A stretch of DNA of 64,000 bases from Clostridiales bacterium (lineage in GTDB: Bacteria > Bacillota > Clostridia > Oscillospirales > Oscillospiraceae): NCBI GenBank assembly GCA_003150355.1, contig QAMJ01000011.1, forward strand, positions 62,001 through 126,000. Direction: 5' to 3'. The position numbers and the translations under genes are program-made. The notes beneath the pieces were generated by a model. It did not search any database, was not told the DNA's origin, and saw nothing but the letters and a program-made list of their open reading frames with translations. Below, piece by piece: positions 42,468 to 49,233 of the stretch (position 1 is the first letter of the stretch; every line of letters starts with the position of its first letter).

Positions 42468-43025
42468 ATGGAGGATAATCAGATCGTTGATCTGTACTGG
42501 CAGCGTTCCGACCTGGCCATATCGGAAACAAATCAGAAGTATGGTAGATACTGCCACACCATTGCCTATAATATCTGCGGCATAGCTGAGGATGCGGAAG
42601 AGTGCGTCAACGACACTTGGTTCCGCGCCTGGAACCTGATGCCCGACCAGCGCCCGCCGGTATTATCCGCATTTCTCGGCTGTATCACCAGAAGCATTTC
42701 TATTGATCGTATCAAGGCAAAAAACAGAATAAAGCGCGGAGGAGGAGAAGCGACCCTCGCACTAGAAGAACTTGAAGAGTGCATCCCCGGCGGGGCAAGC
42801 CCGGAGCAGGCTCTGGACGCAAAAGAACTGGAAGCGGCAATCGGAAGCTTCGTTTCAAAACTGCCTGCGTCCGAGAAGAATATCTTCATCCTGCGGTACT
42901 GGTATCTCGTGCCCATTCCTGAGATATCCAAAAAGCTGTGTTATAGTCAGGGGAAGATCAAAAGCACCCTGTTCCGTACCCGCAGGAAGCTGCACGACTA
43001 TTTACAGGAGGAGGGCTTATGCTGA
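42468..43025 (+). CDS. ECF-type RNA polymerase sigma factor
   Basis: A 185-residue sigma-70 family protein of the two-domain kind. Start at 42468 has the consensus AAAGGAGG site. Region 2 contains HTIAYNICGIAEDAEECVNDTWFRAWN and the DNA-melting LSAFLGCITRSISIDRIKAK. Region 4 has LPASEKNIFILRYWYLVPIPEISKKLCYSQGKIKSTLFRTRRKL. It overlaps the next gene by seven bases; that gene encodes its likely membrane-bound partner. Confidence 0.9.
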   Translation: MEDNQIVDLYWQRSDLAISETNQKYGRYCHTIAYNICGIAEDAEECVNDTWFRAWNLMPDQRPPVLSAFLGCITRSISIDRIKAKNRIKRGGGEATLALEELEECIPGGASPEQALDAKELEAAIGSFVSKLPASEKNIFILRYWYLVPIPEISKKLCYSQGKIKSTLFRTRRKLHDYLQEEGLC

Positions 43026-43849
43026 ACTCGCTGACACTTCTTCGCGCTATGAACGGCATTCATGAGGAGGATGTAGTCATGGCCGGAAACAGTTATTTCG
43101 ATGAAAAACAAGTAAAACACTTCAAGACAAAACGCATCATCAGCTTTGCTCTGGCCGCCGCCCTGATCCTGTCACTCGGCATTGCGGCGTATGCGGCCTT
43201 TTCCTCTATGACACATAGAGTCCCGAAGAAGAGCGAGACCTTCCGCATCAGCTGGGAGGAAGGCCCCACCGGGTATGTTGAATGGAGCGATGCAAAGCTT
43301 GCTGTCACATTTCCTGAAACGGCCGAGAGCAAAGAGATAGAATTTCGGCCAAGCTGGCTGCCGGATGAAATGGCCTCGCTGAAGGATGGATCATGGCGCA
43401 GCCGCTTAACAGCCGAGAAGCTTGCCTTCAGCGGTCCGCCCCAATCCAAAATACCTGCCTATCAGGACATGATGCAGCCCCTGCTGATTGAAACATATTA
43501 TATGTCGCAGTTCAGTGACGGCGGTGCTCTTCTGCTTCTTTACTACACACCGGAGGAGATCATCGAAGAGCACTGGGACGAGCTGGGCGTTGACGTGATG
43601 CGCTTTCATTGTACGGAGCATTTTGACGCGCGGCCGGAGATCGGCATGGATGAGTATACTTTAGAGCAGGATATTATTCTGCTGTCCGACGCCGACGCCG
43701 GATGGGTAGTCCGGGTCTGCGGCGAGATCGGCATGGACGAGCTTGTCAAGGTCGCCAGAAGTCTTGAGATCAGGGAGACCGGCAAAGTCCTGACCTGCGA
43801 TGATTTTGAAGGAAATCACTTTGCCTTCATGGACGGCGGCGTAGGCTAA
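43019..43849 (+). CDS. Membrane-anchored protein, likely partner (anti-sigma-like) of the ECF sigma factor
   Basis: A 276-residue protein with an AGGAGG site. The first 40 residues are cytosolic and hydrophilic, one membrane helix follows (IISFALAAALILSLGIAAYAAF), and the remaining 210 residues are outside the cell with a DUF4367-like character (FRPSWLPDEM, LLIETYYMSQFSDGGALLLLYY). The cytosolic part would hold the sigma factor and the outer domain would sense a signal. No anti-sigma zinc motif is visible, so the role is inferred from gene order. Confidence 0.65.
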   Translation: MLNSLTLLRAMNGIHEEDVVMAGNSYFDEKQVKHFKTKRIISFALAAALILSLGIAAYAAFSSMTHRVPKKSETFRISWEEGPTGYVEWSDAKLAVTFPETAESKEIEFRPSWLPDEMASLKDGSWRSRLTAEKLAFSGPPQSKIPAYQDMMQPLLIETYYMSQFSDGGALLLLYYTPEEIIEEHWDELGVDVMRFHCTEHFDARPEIGMDEYTLEQDIILLSDADAGWVVRVCGEIGMDELVKVARSLEIRETGKVLTCDDFEGNHFAFMDGGVG

Positions 43850-43961
43850 ACGGTCTGATCTGCACATTGCCGCGGAAGGGCGATTTTTGTATGGAAAAAC
43901 TCGCCGCGATGGTATATAATAAGTTACTCTGATTACGGCTTTTATAGGAGGCTGATCTTAC

Positions 43962-43992
43962 TTGATCAGAATACTTTTTGTTTGCCACGGCA
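43962..43992 (+). pseudogene. Original 5' end of the LMW tyrosine phosphatase gene, cut off by island insertion
   Basis: TTG-started codons behind AGGAGG read LIRILFVCHG, matching ILFVCHG at the start of the phosphatase gene at 48460. Beyond the shared 22-bp core the frame runs only eight more codons to a TGA. This is the stranded start of the gene disrupted by the island. Confidence 0.8.
43971..43992 (+). repeat. Left attachment-like site of the island
   Basis: A 22-bp sequence (ATACTTTTTG then TTTGCCACGGCA) identical to 48475-48496 in the same orientation. It lies inside the codons for ILFVCHG of the phosphatase, as expected for tyrosine-recombinase insertion at a gene 5' end. Confidence 0.85.
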
Positions 43993-44020
43993 GGAGTCCC
44001 CTGCCCTCGGCAGATTGAAA

Positions 44021-44077
44021 CAGATTGCGGCAAACTGCGGCAACAGCGGGTATCGGCTACTACCGTTTTACTACCGT
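44021..44077 (+). promoter_or_regulatory. Left arm-type recombinase-binding repeats
   Basis: Two direct repeats (GCGGCAAAC, GCGGCAAC) and a pair of ACTACCGT units spaced 10-11 bases apart. A related pair lies near the right end. The layout is that of integrase arm sites of Tn916-like and related elements. Confidence 0.55.
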
Positions 44078-44100
44078 CCGGGAGACTGAAAACCATATAT

Positions 44101-44341
44101 GTGAAAAAATCGAGTAGGGGGAATTCACTTCCCCCTCTCACACCACACAGCATGCCGTTCGGCACTGCTGTTATCCGTCAGATTGGCTGGCTCGAGTAAG
44201 CAGCCGATTCCATCAAATTGAATATCTCCGCAGCATCAAAGAAAAAGCCAGAAAATATGGCAGACTCTTTGATGCTGTTCCATATTGTGGTATCATGAGT
44301 CTCTGTCGGAAAACATAAAATGACAGGGATTCGAGCACCGA
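44101..44341. other. Structured, non-coding stretch in the island
   Basis: No gene is recognised. Several strong inverted repeats lie close together: GGGGGAA/TTCCCCC (44117-44135), ACAGCATGCC/GGCAcTGCTGT (44147-44171), a perfect 12-bp CAGCATCAAAGA/TCTTTGATGCTG (44231-44277) and ATGACAGGGA/TCCCTGTCAT (44320-44363). These may be ends of decayed insertion sequences or a structured RNA. Confidence 0.4.
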
Positions 44342-44563
44342 CCAAAGTTCCCGTCCCTGTCATCATACCTGAAGGGAAAGTCGGCACTTATGATATACGA
44401 CAAGCATCTGGAAATGGAAAGCAAATGGGACAGAAGTTTCTTGGCACGAGGGTATTATTTTACGACAATCGGAAATGTGAATGAAGAAACAGTGAAAGAG
44501 TATATCCAGCGCCAGACAGAAGAATCGAAGAACGAAGAGAAGAGACCTTATAGGCCGCTTTAA
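44342..44563 (+). pseudogene. IS200/IS605-family TnpA transposase, 3' fragment
   Basis: The frame reads SLSSYLKGKSALMIYDKHLE, then RSFLARGYYFTTIGNVNEETVKEYIQRQ and ends in RPYRPL with a TAA. This matches the second half of Y1 transposases of the IS200 type, including the catalytic Tyr in KEYIQ. The HUH half is missing. Palindromes follow downstream. Confidence 0.8.
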
Positions 44564-44659
44564 GCGGCAAAAGCAAGAATGGTTTGCAACACCCGTCTTT
44601 AGCCGGACACGTATTCAGCCCTTATAGGGCTATTTGCAAACCACCGCTTGAAGCGGTGG
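44554..44659 (+). repeat. Probable right end of the IS200/IS605 remnant
   Basis: Three perfect short palindromes follow TnpA: GCCGCTTTAAGCGGC (44554-44568), AGCCCTTATAGGGCT (about 44618-44632) and CCACCGCTTGAAGCGGTGG (44641-44659). IS200/IS605 ends are subterminal hairpins of this kind. No TnpB gene is present. Confidence 0.55.
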
Positions 44660-44717
44660 TTGTTGCAGGCACAAATGAGACACCCGGCTCAGGATCATAG
44701 GACACGGAGGTGTGGAG

Positions 44718-44852
44718 ATGCTGTTAAAGACCTATTTTGAACGGCTTTATCCGCTCGTCTGGGGTGGAATTTATTATCCAAATAGAAAAAATCAAGGTAT
44801 CCTCGTGCTTAGAATTCTTTCAGCCGCCGGTAGCACGACCTGCATATTTTAG
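44718..44852 (+). CDS. Possible 44-residue peptide, unrecognised
   Basis: A short frame (MLLKTYFERLYPLVWGGIYY onwards) with GGAGGTG upstream lies between the IS remnant and a hairpin at 44859-44887 (AAGGTACA/TGTACCTT). It has no recognised family and sits in decayed sequence, so it may be a truncated gene or chance. From 44853 to 45076 I see no gene. Confidence 0.2.
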   Translation: MLLKTYFERLYPLVWGGIYYPNRKNQGILVLRILSAAGSTTCIF

Positions 44853-45076
44853 AAAAGGAAAAAGGTACACCTCTGAGGATGTACCTTTAGAAAGGAAGCT
44901 ATATGATGGCTCGAGAACTATGAGCCCTGAGCTGAATAATTCGTTCAGCCCGTTTAATGTGGATGGCCTTACCACTTTCTTCTCGGAAAATATAAAGGAC
45001 GAGAAATTGAACGGCATTGCTGCCACTTTTGACATACCCCCGGCACAGGACTTATCTAAGCCGCATCTGTGCAGCG

Positions 45077-45313
45077 CTAACGTATCAACTGAAGGCATTC
45101 GTCGACAGCAGCGACGAAGAAGCTGATGATATCGTGTCCTTTGGCAAGTACCTGCTCATAGGTTTCACACAGCCTGTCCATCGCTTCTAGCGTCTCATAC
45201 GGGGAGAAAGGCGTAAACCGCATGAACGTCGTTCCGTCCAGTCTTGTTTCATTGATATAATTCTGGCCTTTCTTGAAGCTGCCGCCATAGGATGAGCCGG
45301 CCCGCCGCAGCAA
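45077..45313 (-). pseudogene. Fic-family protein fragment
   Basis: The frame contains SSYGGSFKKGQNYINETRLD, then RFTPFSPYETLEAMDRLCETYEQVLAKG, which matches the region just before the HPFxDGNGR motif in Fic proteins that AMPylate targets. The frame then diverges and stops before any Fic motif. Both ends are missing. It abuts the 3' end of the iclR gene. Confidence 0.65.
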
Positions 45314-45314
45314 A

Positions 45315-46067
45315 TTAATCGGAGATATATCCGAGTGTTTTGGAGAGCTCGTTGGCAGTCTTGATCAGATCTGCTGCTAAGGCTTCCTCATTATCGCCTT
45401 CCATGGCAAAATCAGCAAGGGAAATTGCAGCAATAACGCTCCCAGTATAATCAAAAACAGGCGCACTGCAGCAGAATGTCATATTGGAGAGTTCGCCGCG
45501 TTCGGTAGAATAGCCGCGCTGCCTGATAAGCTTCAACTCATGAAGAAGTGCTTCCTTGGATGTAATAGTATGCGGAGTATAAGGAACAAATCGGATTTGG
45601 TCTACTATGGAAAGCATTTTATCTTCGGGTAAAAAGGCAAGAATGGCTTTGCCAAGAGCAGTAGCGTGAGCGGGCCTGGTGCTTCCAATGGCGCAAGTGG
45701 CAAGCTGAGCGTTTTGCGCAACATACTTATAAAGGTAAACTACGTCACATCCGTTCAACACAGCTAAAAAACCGGTCTTTACATACTTATCCACCAGCGG
45801 AGGCAAATACTGAGCGCACTGCTTTACCATGCCAACATCCTGAATGTATTTGGAACCAAGTTTGAACGCTTCAATGCCGAGACGATATTTTTTTTCATTA
45901 TTATCGTCTTTCTTGACATAGTTAAGTTCCAAAAGAGAGTGAACTATCACAAAAGCGCTGCTTTTTGCCATATCCATAGTATCAGATATCTCTTGCAAAG
46001 TAATGCCGCTCTCACTGTTGGCAATCAGTTTCAGGATAGCGAAGGTTCTCTCGACAGTTCGATTCAT
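45315..46067 (-). CDS. IclR-family transcriptional regulator (KdgR-like)
   Basis: A 250-residue regulator. The N-terminal winged helix reads RTFAILKLIANSESGITLQEISDTMDMAKSSAFVIVHSLLEL, and the C-terminal ligand domain has GSTRPAHATALGKAILAF and a typical RGYSTERGEL. It has its own promoter and a near-perfect palindrome over the likely start site, so it probably represses itself. Related half-sites stand before the dehydrogenase operon. With an aldolase fragment and a KduD-like dehydrogenase nearby, a uronate or 2-keto-3-deoxygluconate inducer is inferred. Confidence 0.9.
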   Translation of the reverse strand: MNRTVERTFAILKLIANSESGITLQEISDTMDMAKSSAFVIVHSLLELNYVKKDDNNEKKYRLGIEAFKLGSKYIQDVGMVKQCAQYLPPLVDKYVKTGFLAVLNGCDVVYLYKYVAQNAQLATCAIGSTRPAHATALGKAILAFLPEDKMLSIVDQIRFVPYTPHTITSKEALLHELKLIRQRGYSTERGELSNMTFCCSAPVFDYTGSVIAAISLADFAMEGDNEEALAADLIKTANELSKTLGYISD

Positions 46068-46086
46068 TTGGTTGTGATGCCTCCCG

Positions 46087-46131
46087 GTTCGTAATTATGA
46101 ACACTATACCATTATACGAACTAAAATGCAA
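46087..46131 (-). promoter_or_regulatory. iclR promoter with autoregulatory operator
   Basis: On the reverse strand TTGCAT and TATAGT are 17 bases apart (46103-46131). GTTCGTAATTATGAAC (46087-46102), one mismatch pair from the perfect palindrome GTTCATAATTATGAAC, follows directly and covers the expected transcription start, 20 bases before the start codon. Confidence 0.75.
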
Positions 46132-46188
46132 GAAGGAGTTAAACATAACAAGTCCTCGAAATCTATAGACGCTAAAAAACAGCAAAAG

Positions 46189-46290
46189 TCATAACGCTCT
46201 GACCAGCAGCGCAGCGGCGCGCTCAGGATGTTTCAGCATGATAATCGGTGCGACGCCGATCCTGTTGATCGATTCATTGATTGTATTCAT
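46189..46290 (-). pseudogene. KDPG/KHG aldolase, N-terminal fragment
   Basis: A 33-residue frame with an AGGGGAAG site: MNTINESINRIGVAPIIMLK then PERAAALLVRAL and a TGA. It resembles the first beta-alpha unit of 2-keto-3-deoxy-6-phosphogluconate aldolases (GIVPVI-type strand followed by AxxLAxAL). The remainder of the gene is absent. It is a trace of a longer uronate operon. Confidence 0.55.
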
Positions 46291-46350
46291 TTGTTGCTTC
46301 CCCTCATCCTCCTATTATGAACTGTTGTCTAACACGGTAGTGTTATAAAA

Positions 46351-46384
46351 TAAGGGACAACAAGACGCTGCCCGTTGTCCCTTA
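46351..46384 (-). terminator. Terminator after the cupin gene
   Basis: TAAGGGACAAC and GTTGTCCCTTA close a 12-base loop; T-rich sequence follows on the reverse strand. Confidence 0.7.
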
Positions 46385-46397
46385 ACTGGGCATCAGC

Positions 46398-46781
46398 TTA
46401 TGCGAAGAAATCCTCACGCTGGGGTGTAAATACATCGAGGATCACTGAATCCTCCAACGCGACGACGCCATGTTCCAAATTTGGAGGGACGTAATAGCTG
46501 TCGCCGGCCTTCAACATATGCCTTTCGCTGCCCTCGACGTATTCAAATGAACCGGAAACAATGTAGCTCACCTGCTCATGGGGATGTTTGTGCACGTTGC
46601 CGACAGCGCCTTTTTGGAAGGACACATGAACGGCCATAATCTCACCGCCCCGTGCGATGATACGTCTGGTAACGCCAGGTTCCGGTGTGGAGGGGATTAC
46701 GGAATCATAGAAAAAACCATGCCTGATTGCTCCTTTCCAATCAGATGAACGCTTGTCCACCGTTGATCTGGATGACTTCAC
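46398..46781 (-). CDS. Cupin-domain protein
   Basis: The cupin part is about 100 residues: VSFQKGAVGNVHKHPHEQVSYIVSGSFEYVEG carries cupin motif 1 (HxH...E), and GDSYYVPPNLEHGV motif 2. Such small cupins often bind a metal and act in sugar-acid pathways. The start is unclear. The ATG used here (46781) overlaps the dehydrogenase gene by 41 bases. A better-placed ATG behind AAAGGAG (at about 46720) is one base out of frame across a run of six T. It is in an operon with the dehydrogenase. Confidence 0.75.
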   Translation of the reverse strand: MKSSRSTVDKRSSDWKGAIRHGFFYDSVIPSTPEPGVTRRIIARGGEIMAVHVSFQKGAVGNVHKHPHEQVSYIVSGSFEYVEGSERHMLKAGDSYYVPPNLEHGVVALEDSVILDVFTPQREDFFA

Positions 46782-47475
46782 CGGTCAAGAAGGAAGCCTT
46801 TTCGGAAACCAGGAACTCGATGACCGAAGCCACCTCCTCGGGCCTTCCCAAGCGCTTCATGACGATGCTTTCCTTCCACGATTCGACGATCGAACGATCC
46901 GTTCCAGCGTGGAAGGCGGTGTCGATAGTGCCCGGTGATACGGCATTTACGCGGATACCGTACTCTGCCAGATCTTTCGCGAGGGCACGGGTGAGGCCCT
47001 CAATAGCTGCTTTGGAAGCTGCGTAGATTCCCGCGCCTGGTCCGCCACCAGAAGTCACAGCAATGGTGCTATAGTTGATGATGGAGGGATTGGTGCCTTT
47101 CTTCAGCAGGGGGATCGCAGCCCGACTGGCAAAAAAGGCGCTGTCAAAGTTCAGAGCCATAACTCTTCTCATGAAGGCGGTTTCCATACCCTCGAAGCGC
47201 GAGCGGCCGCCAAGGCCACCAACATTGTTGATCAATACATCGATGGAGCCATACTTCTCAGTGATCTTATCGAAGACTCTGTTGACTTCATCCTCAACGA
47301 TAGAATTGGCAACGAAGAAGTCTGCCGAAATTCCCATTTCTTTTAGAGCCTTTATGGCCTCGTCACCAGCCTCCTGGGTGCGCCCCGTGAGGATGATCTC
47401 ATAGCCGACCTTACCCAAAGCAACAGCATCACAAAATCCAATCCCCTGCGTTCCACCGGTGATAACTGCTCTCAT
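46741..47475 (-). CDS. Short-chain dehydrogenase/reductase (KduD/FabG-like)
   Basis: A 244-residue NAD(P)-dependent reductase: AVITGGTQGIGFCDAVAL (cofactor loop), INNVGGLGGRS, a Ser in INYSTIAV and catalytic YAASK, ending with SFLTGEVIQINGGQAFI. It could be a 2-deoxy-D-gluconate 3-dehydrogenase or a general 3-oxoacyl reductase. The IclR-regulated context and aldolase remnant favour a sugar-acid role. A GGAGAAG site precedes the ATG. Confidence 0.88.
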   Translation of the reverse strand: MRAVITGGTQGIGFCDAVALGKVGYEIILTGRTQEAGDEAIKALKEMGISADFFVANSIVEDEVNRVFDKITEKYGSIDVLINNVGGLGGRSRFEGMETAFMRRVMALNFDSAFFASRAAIPLLKKGTNPSIINYSTIAVTSGGGPGAGIYAASKAAIEGLTRALAKDLAEYGIRVNAVSPGTIDTAFHAGTDRSIVESWKESIVMKRLGRPEEVASVIEFLVSEKASFLTGEVIQINGGQAFI

Positions 47476-47510
47476 AATTCATCTTCTCCTTTCAAATTGC
47501 CTGTAGCGTA

Positions 47511-47558
47511 TTATTTCATTAGTAGATTCGGAATAAATAAGGTAATAGTTTTCTTCAT
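47511..47558 (-). pseudogene. Stub of a secreted protein gene
   Basis: AAAGGGGCG followed by codons MKKTITLFIPNLLMK and a TAA. It looks like the start of a signal peptide whose gene has been deleted. A similar nine-codon start (MKQTIRAFF, 47713-47742) lies upstream. A lost binding protein or transporter of the island is possible. Confidence 0.35.
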
Positions 47559-47642
47559 GGGAACGCCCCTTTCTCAATTCATGCTGTATGTTCTTACTCG
47601 CTCATTGTGTTGATTCCAGTCTGTACCTACGCAAGGTCGGGG

Positions 47643-47868
47643 CTTGGTTCAATTAGGTCGTTCTTCTCAAATGCTTTATCTATAAATATGGACTTGGTTC
47701 ATAATTATAGACTCAAAAAAATGCTCTAATCGTTTGCTTCATCACCTCCAAACGCTCGCATAATTCACAATTATGAACCAAGTTCATAAAACTGTATTTA
47801 GCATAATTCTTCTCCAAAAGGATGTCAATACTAAATCAGTCTTTATCCTGAAAATTGTCATTATGAAC
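47643..47868. promoter_or_regulatory. Cluster of IclR operator-like sites before the dehydrogenase operon
   Basis: GTTCATAATTATaGAC (47697-47712) and aTTCAcAATTATGAAC (47763-47778) each match the palindrome found at iclR with two differences. Half-sites TTGGTTCA (47643-47650), AGTTCATAA (47781-47789) and TTATGAAC (47861-47868) surround them. The extended motif CTTGGTTCATAATT occurs once in each orientation. Confidence 0.65.
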
Positions 47869-48304
47869 AAATCAAACGTAAAACGTTTATGCATTTTGTC
47901 GCGATAATCCTTTCTCGGTCTTCCGTTTTTATCGAGTTCTGCTACTATGGCATCTATGAATACAACTTTGGTTTTGTCATGCAAGGTCTTTCTGCCTTCC
48001 TGTCCTACCACATACTCTCGTCAAACTCGGTGAATAGCTTTGGGAGCCAGTTGGCAGATTCAATAAACCTCGCCCTTCCTACGCCGGATCGTGATTCGTT
48101 CATCATTTTTATGTTGTATTGGTCGAACAATAAATGGTACTCTGCCGCAAAAGAGTGCCTATTTTTTATAGTGGAAAAATCCGCCGATATGAGGTATAAT
48201 AAAACACTCAATTTTGACTGAATGTGATCCTTGCCAGTCCGGTAGTCAACTCAGACTACATCAGCCCTACGGAACCGCTTTGTATAACGGTAGTAAAACA
48301 TTTC
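47784..48304. other. Unassigned, AT-rich right part of the island
   Basis: No recognisable gene. Reading frames on the reverse strand (48211-48005 and 48011-47784) join across a stop and could be a decayed protein, but I cannot name it. A TATAAT preceded by GGAAAAATCCGCCG (about 48174-48199) resembles the sequence before the stranded phosphatase start (about 43893-43919) and may be the promoter of the restored phosphatase gene. Confidence 0.35.
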
Positions 48305-48459
48305 CATTTTTACTACCATTTGACTACCATTGACGGCCGTGATTTGCCGCATTTTGCCGTATTTCGGCTAAGTCGTGACATTGCTGTAGAGAACATCCTG
48401 AAAAATCGGGTTCGCAAATCACGGCAAATCGTGGCAGAATGCGTCCTTTTTGGAGGTGT
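48305..48459 (+). promoter_or_regulatory. Right arm-type repeats and replacement ribosome site
   Basis: The ACTACCATT units at 48311-48330 mirror the left arm repeats in the same orientation, and TTTGCCGC, TTTGCCG and CACGGCAAATC repeats follow. TGGAGGTG (48451-48458) comes from the island and serves as ribosome site of the phosphatase gene. Confidence 0.55.
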
Positions 48460-49170
48460 TTGAAAATTACTCGTATACTTTTTGTTTGCCACGGCAATAT
48501 CTGCCGCAGCCCGATGGCCGAGTTTGTGCTGCGCGATATGTGCTCCCGCGCGGGGCTCGCGGCACAGTTCGACGTCGCCTCCGCCGCGACGAGCAGCGAG
48601 GAGCTCGGCAACCCCGTCTACCCCCCCGCATGGCGCAAGCTCGCCGAACACGGCATCGGCTGCGAGGGCAAAACCGCGCGTCGCATAAGATCGGAGGATT
48701 ACGATAATTACGATCTCCTCATCGGCATGGACGATGCGAACATGCGCAATATGGCACGCGCTTTCGGCGGCGACCCTGACCGTAAGCTGCACCTGCTGCT
48801 CGAGTACGCCGGCCGTCCCGGAGACGCCGTCGCCGACCCGTGGTACACGCGCGATTTTGAAGCGACATGGCGGGACGTCAATGACGGCTGCCTCGGCCTG
48901 CTCAACACCCTGCACCCGCAGGTGACGCTCGATCTCTCTGCCTGCCGTGAGCGCCGCGAGCTGTATTCCGTCCTGCGCCGCGCCATGCTCTGGCAGGATT
49001 GGTACGGCGAAAACTTGGATGCACTGCACGATATCCTGACCGGGCAGCCCTATCTCGGCCGCAGCTTCATCATCATTCTGCCCGATATCGATTCCCCATG
49101 CCGCGCTTACGCCGAGCGCATAGCAAACGAATTTGCCGAAGCCGGGCTCCCGGTGGAAGTCAAAAATTAA
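48460..49170 (+). CDS. Low-molecular-weight protein tyrosine phosphatase fused to a barstar domain
   Basis: A 236-residue protein. Residues 1-150 are an LMW-PTP: P-loop CHGNICRS (Cys10, Arg16) and the general acid in ADPWYT (Asp126). Residues 155-236 are barstar-like: VTLDLSACRERRELYSVL, the conserved WYGENLDALHDILTG, then FIIILPDI. Barstars inhibit RNases, and LMW-PTPs act on tyrosine-phosphorylated capsule kinases or on other phosphoproteins. Start TTG at 48460 lies only three bases from GGAGG; an ATG at 48439 is possible. The first codons come from the island and differ from the original start at 43962. Confidence 0.85.
   Translation: MKITRILFVCHGNICRSPMAEFVLRDMCSRAGLAAQFDVASAATSSEELGNPVYPPAWRKLAEHGIGCEGKTARRIRSEDYDNYDLLIGMDDANMRNMARAFGGDPDRKLHLLLEYAGRPGDAVADPWYTRDFEATWRDVNDGCLGLLNTLHPQVTLDLSACRERRELYSVLRRAMLWQDWYGENLDALHDILTGQPYLGRSFIIILPDIDSPCRAYAERIANEFAEAGLPVEVKN
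48475..48496 (+). repeat. Right attachment-like site of the island
   Basis: Exact copy of the 22-bp repeat at 43971-43992, here continuing into the intact phosphatase gene. Confidence 0.85.
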
Positions 49171-49186
49171 TTTGGCTCTATATGCA

Positions 49187-49226
49187 AAATGGATGCAGTC
49201 CTAAATGAACTGCATCCATTTTTTAT
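49187..49226. terminator. Terminator between phosphatase and DivIVA-like genes
   Basis: AATGGATGCAGT and ACTGCATCCATT with a 9-base loop, A-rich on the left and TTTT on the right. It serves both convergent genes. Confidence 0.9.
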
Positions 49227-49233
49227 CGTCTGT

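Larger units (their letters stand above)
43971..48496. mobile_element. Eroded genomic island inserted in a phosphatase gene
   Basis: About 4.5 kb bounded by the 22-bp direct repeat. Inside each end are arm-type repeats in the same orientation: TACTACCGTTTTACTACCGT at 44058-44077 and TACTACCATTTGACTACCAT at 48311-48330, with GCGGCAAACTGCGGCAAC near the left and TTTGCCGC/TTGCCG near the right. The cargo is an IclR regulator, a cupin and a short-chain dehydrogenase, plus fragments of TnpA, Fic and KDPG aldolase. The AT content is clearly higher than in neighbouring genes. No integrase, relaxase or excisionase is recognisable, so it is probably immobile. Confidence 0.75.

Noticed and set aside
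44554..44660. Guide RNA of a TnpB nuclease next to the IS remnant
   Set aside because: No TnpB coding sequence is present and the hairpins fit IS200/IS605 ends.
44820..45098. A 92-codon reverse-strand open frame in the island
   Set aside because: No ribosome site or recognisable motif; it overlaps a hairpin and a Fic fragment in another frame.
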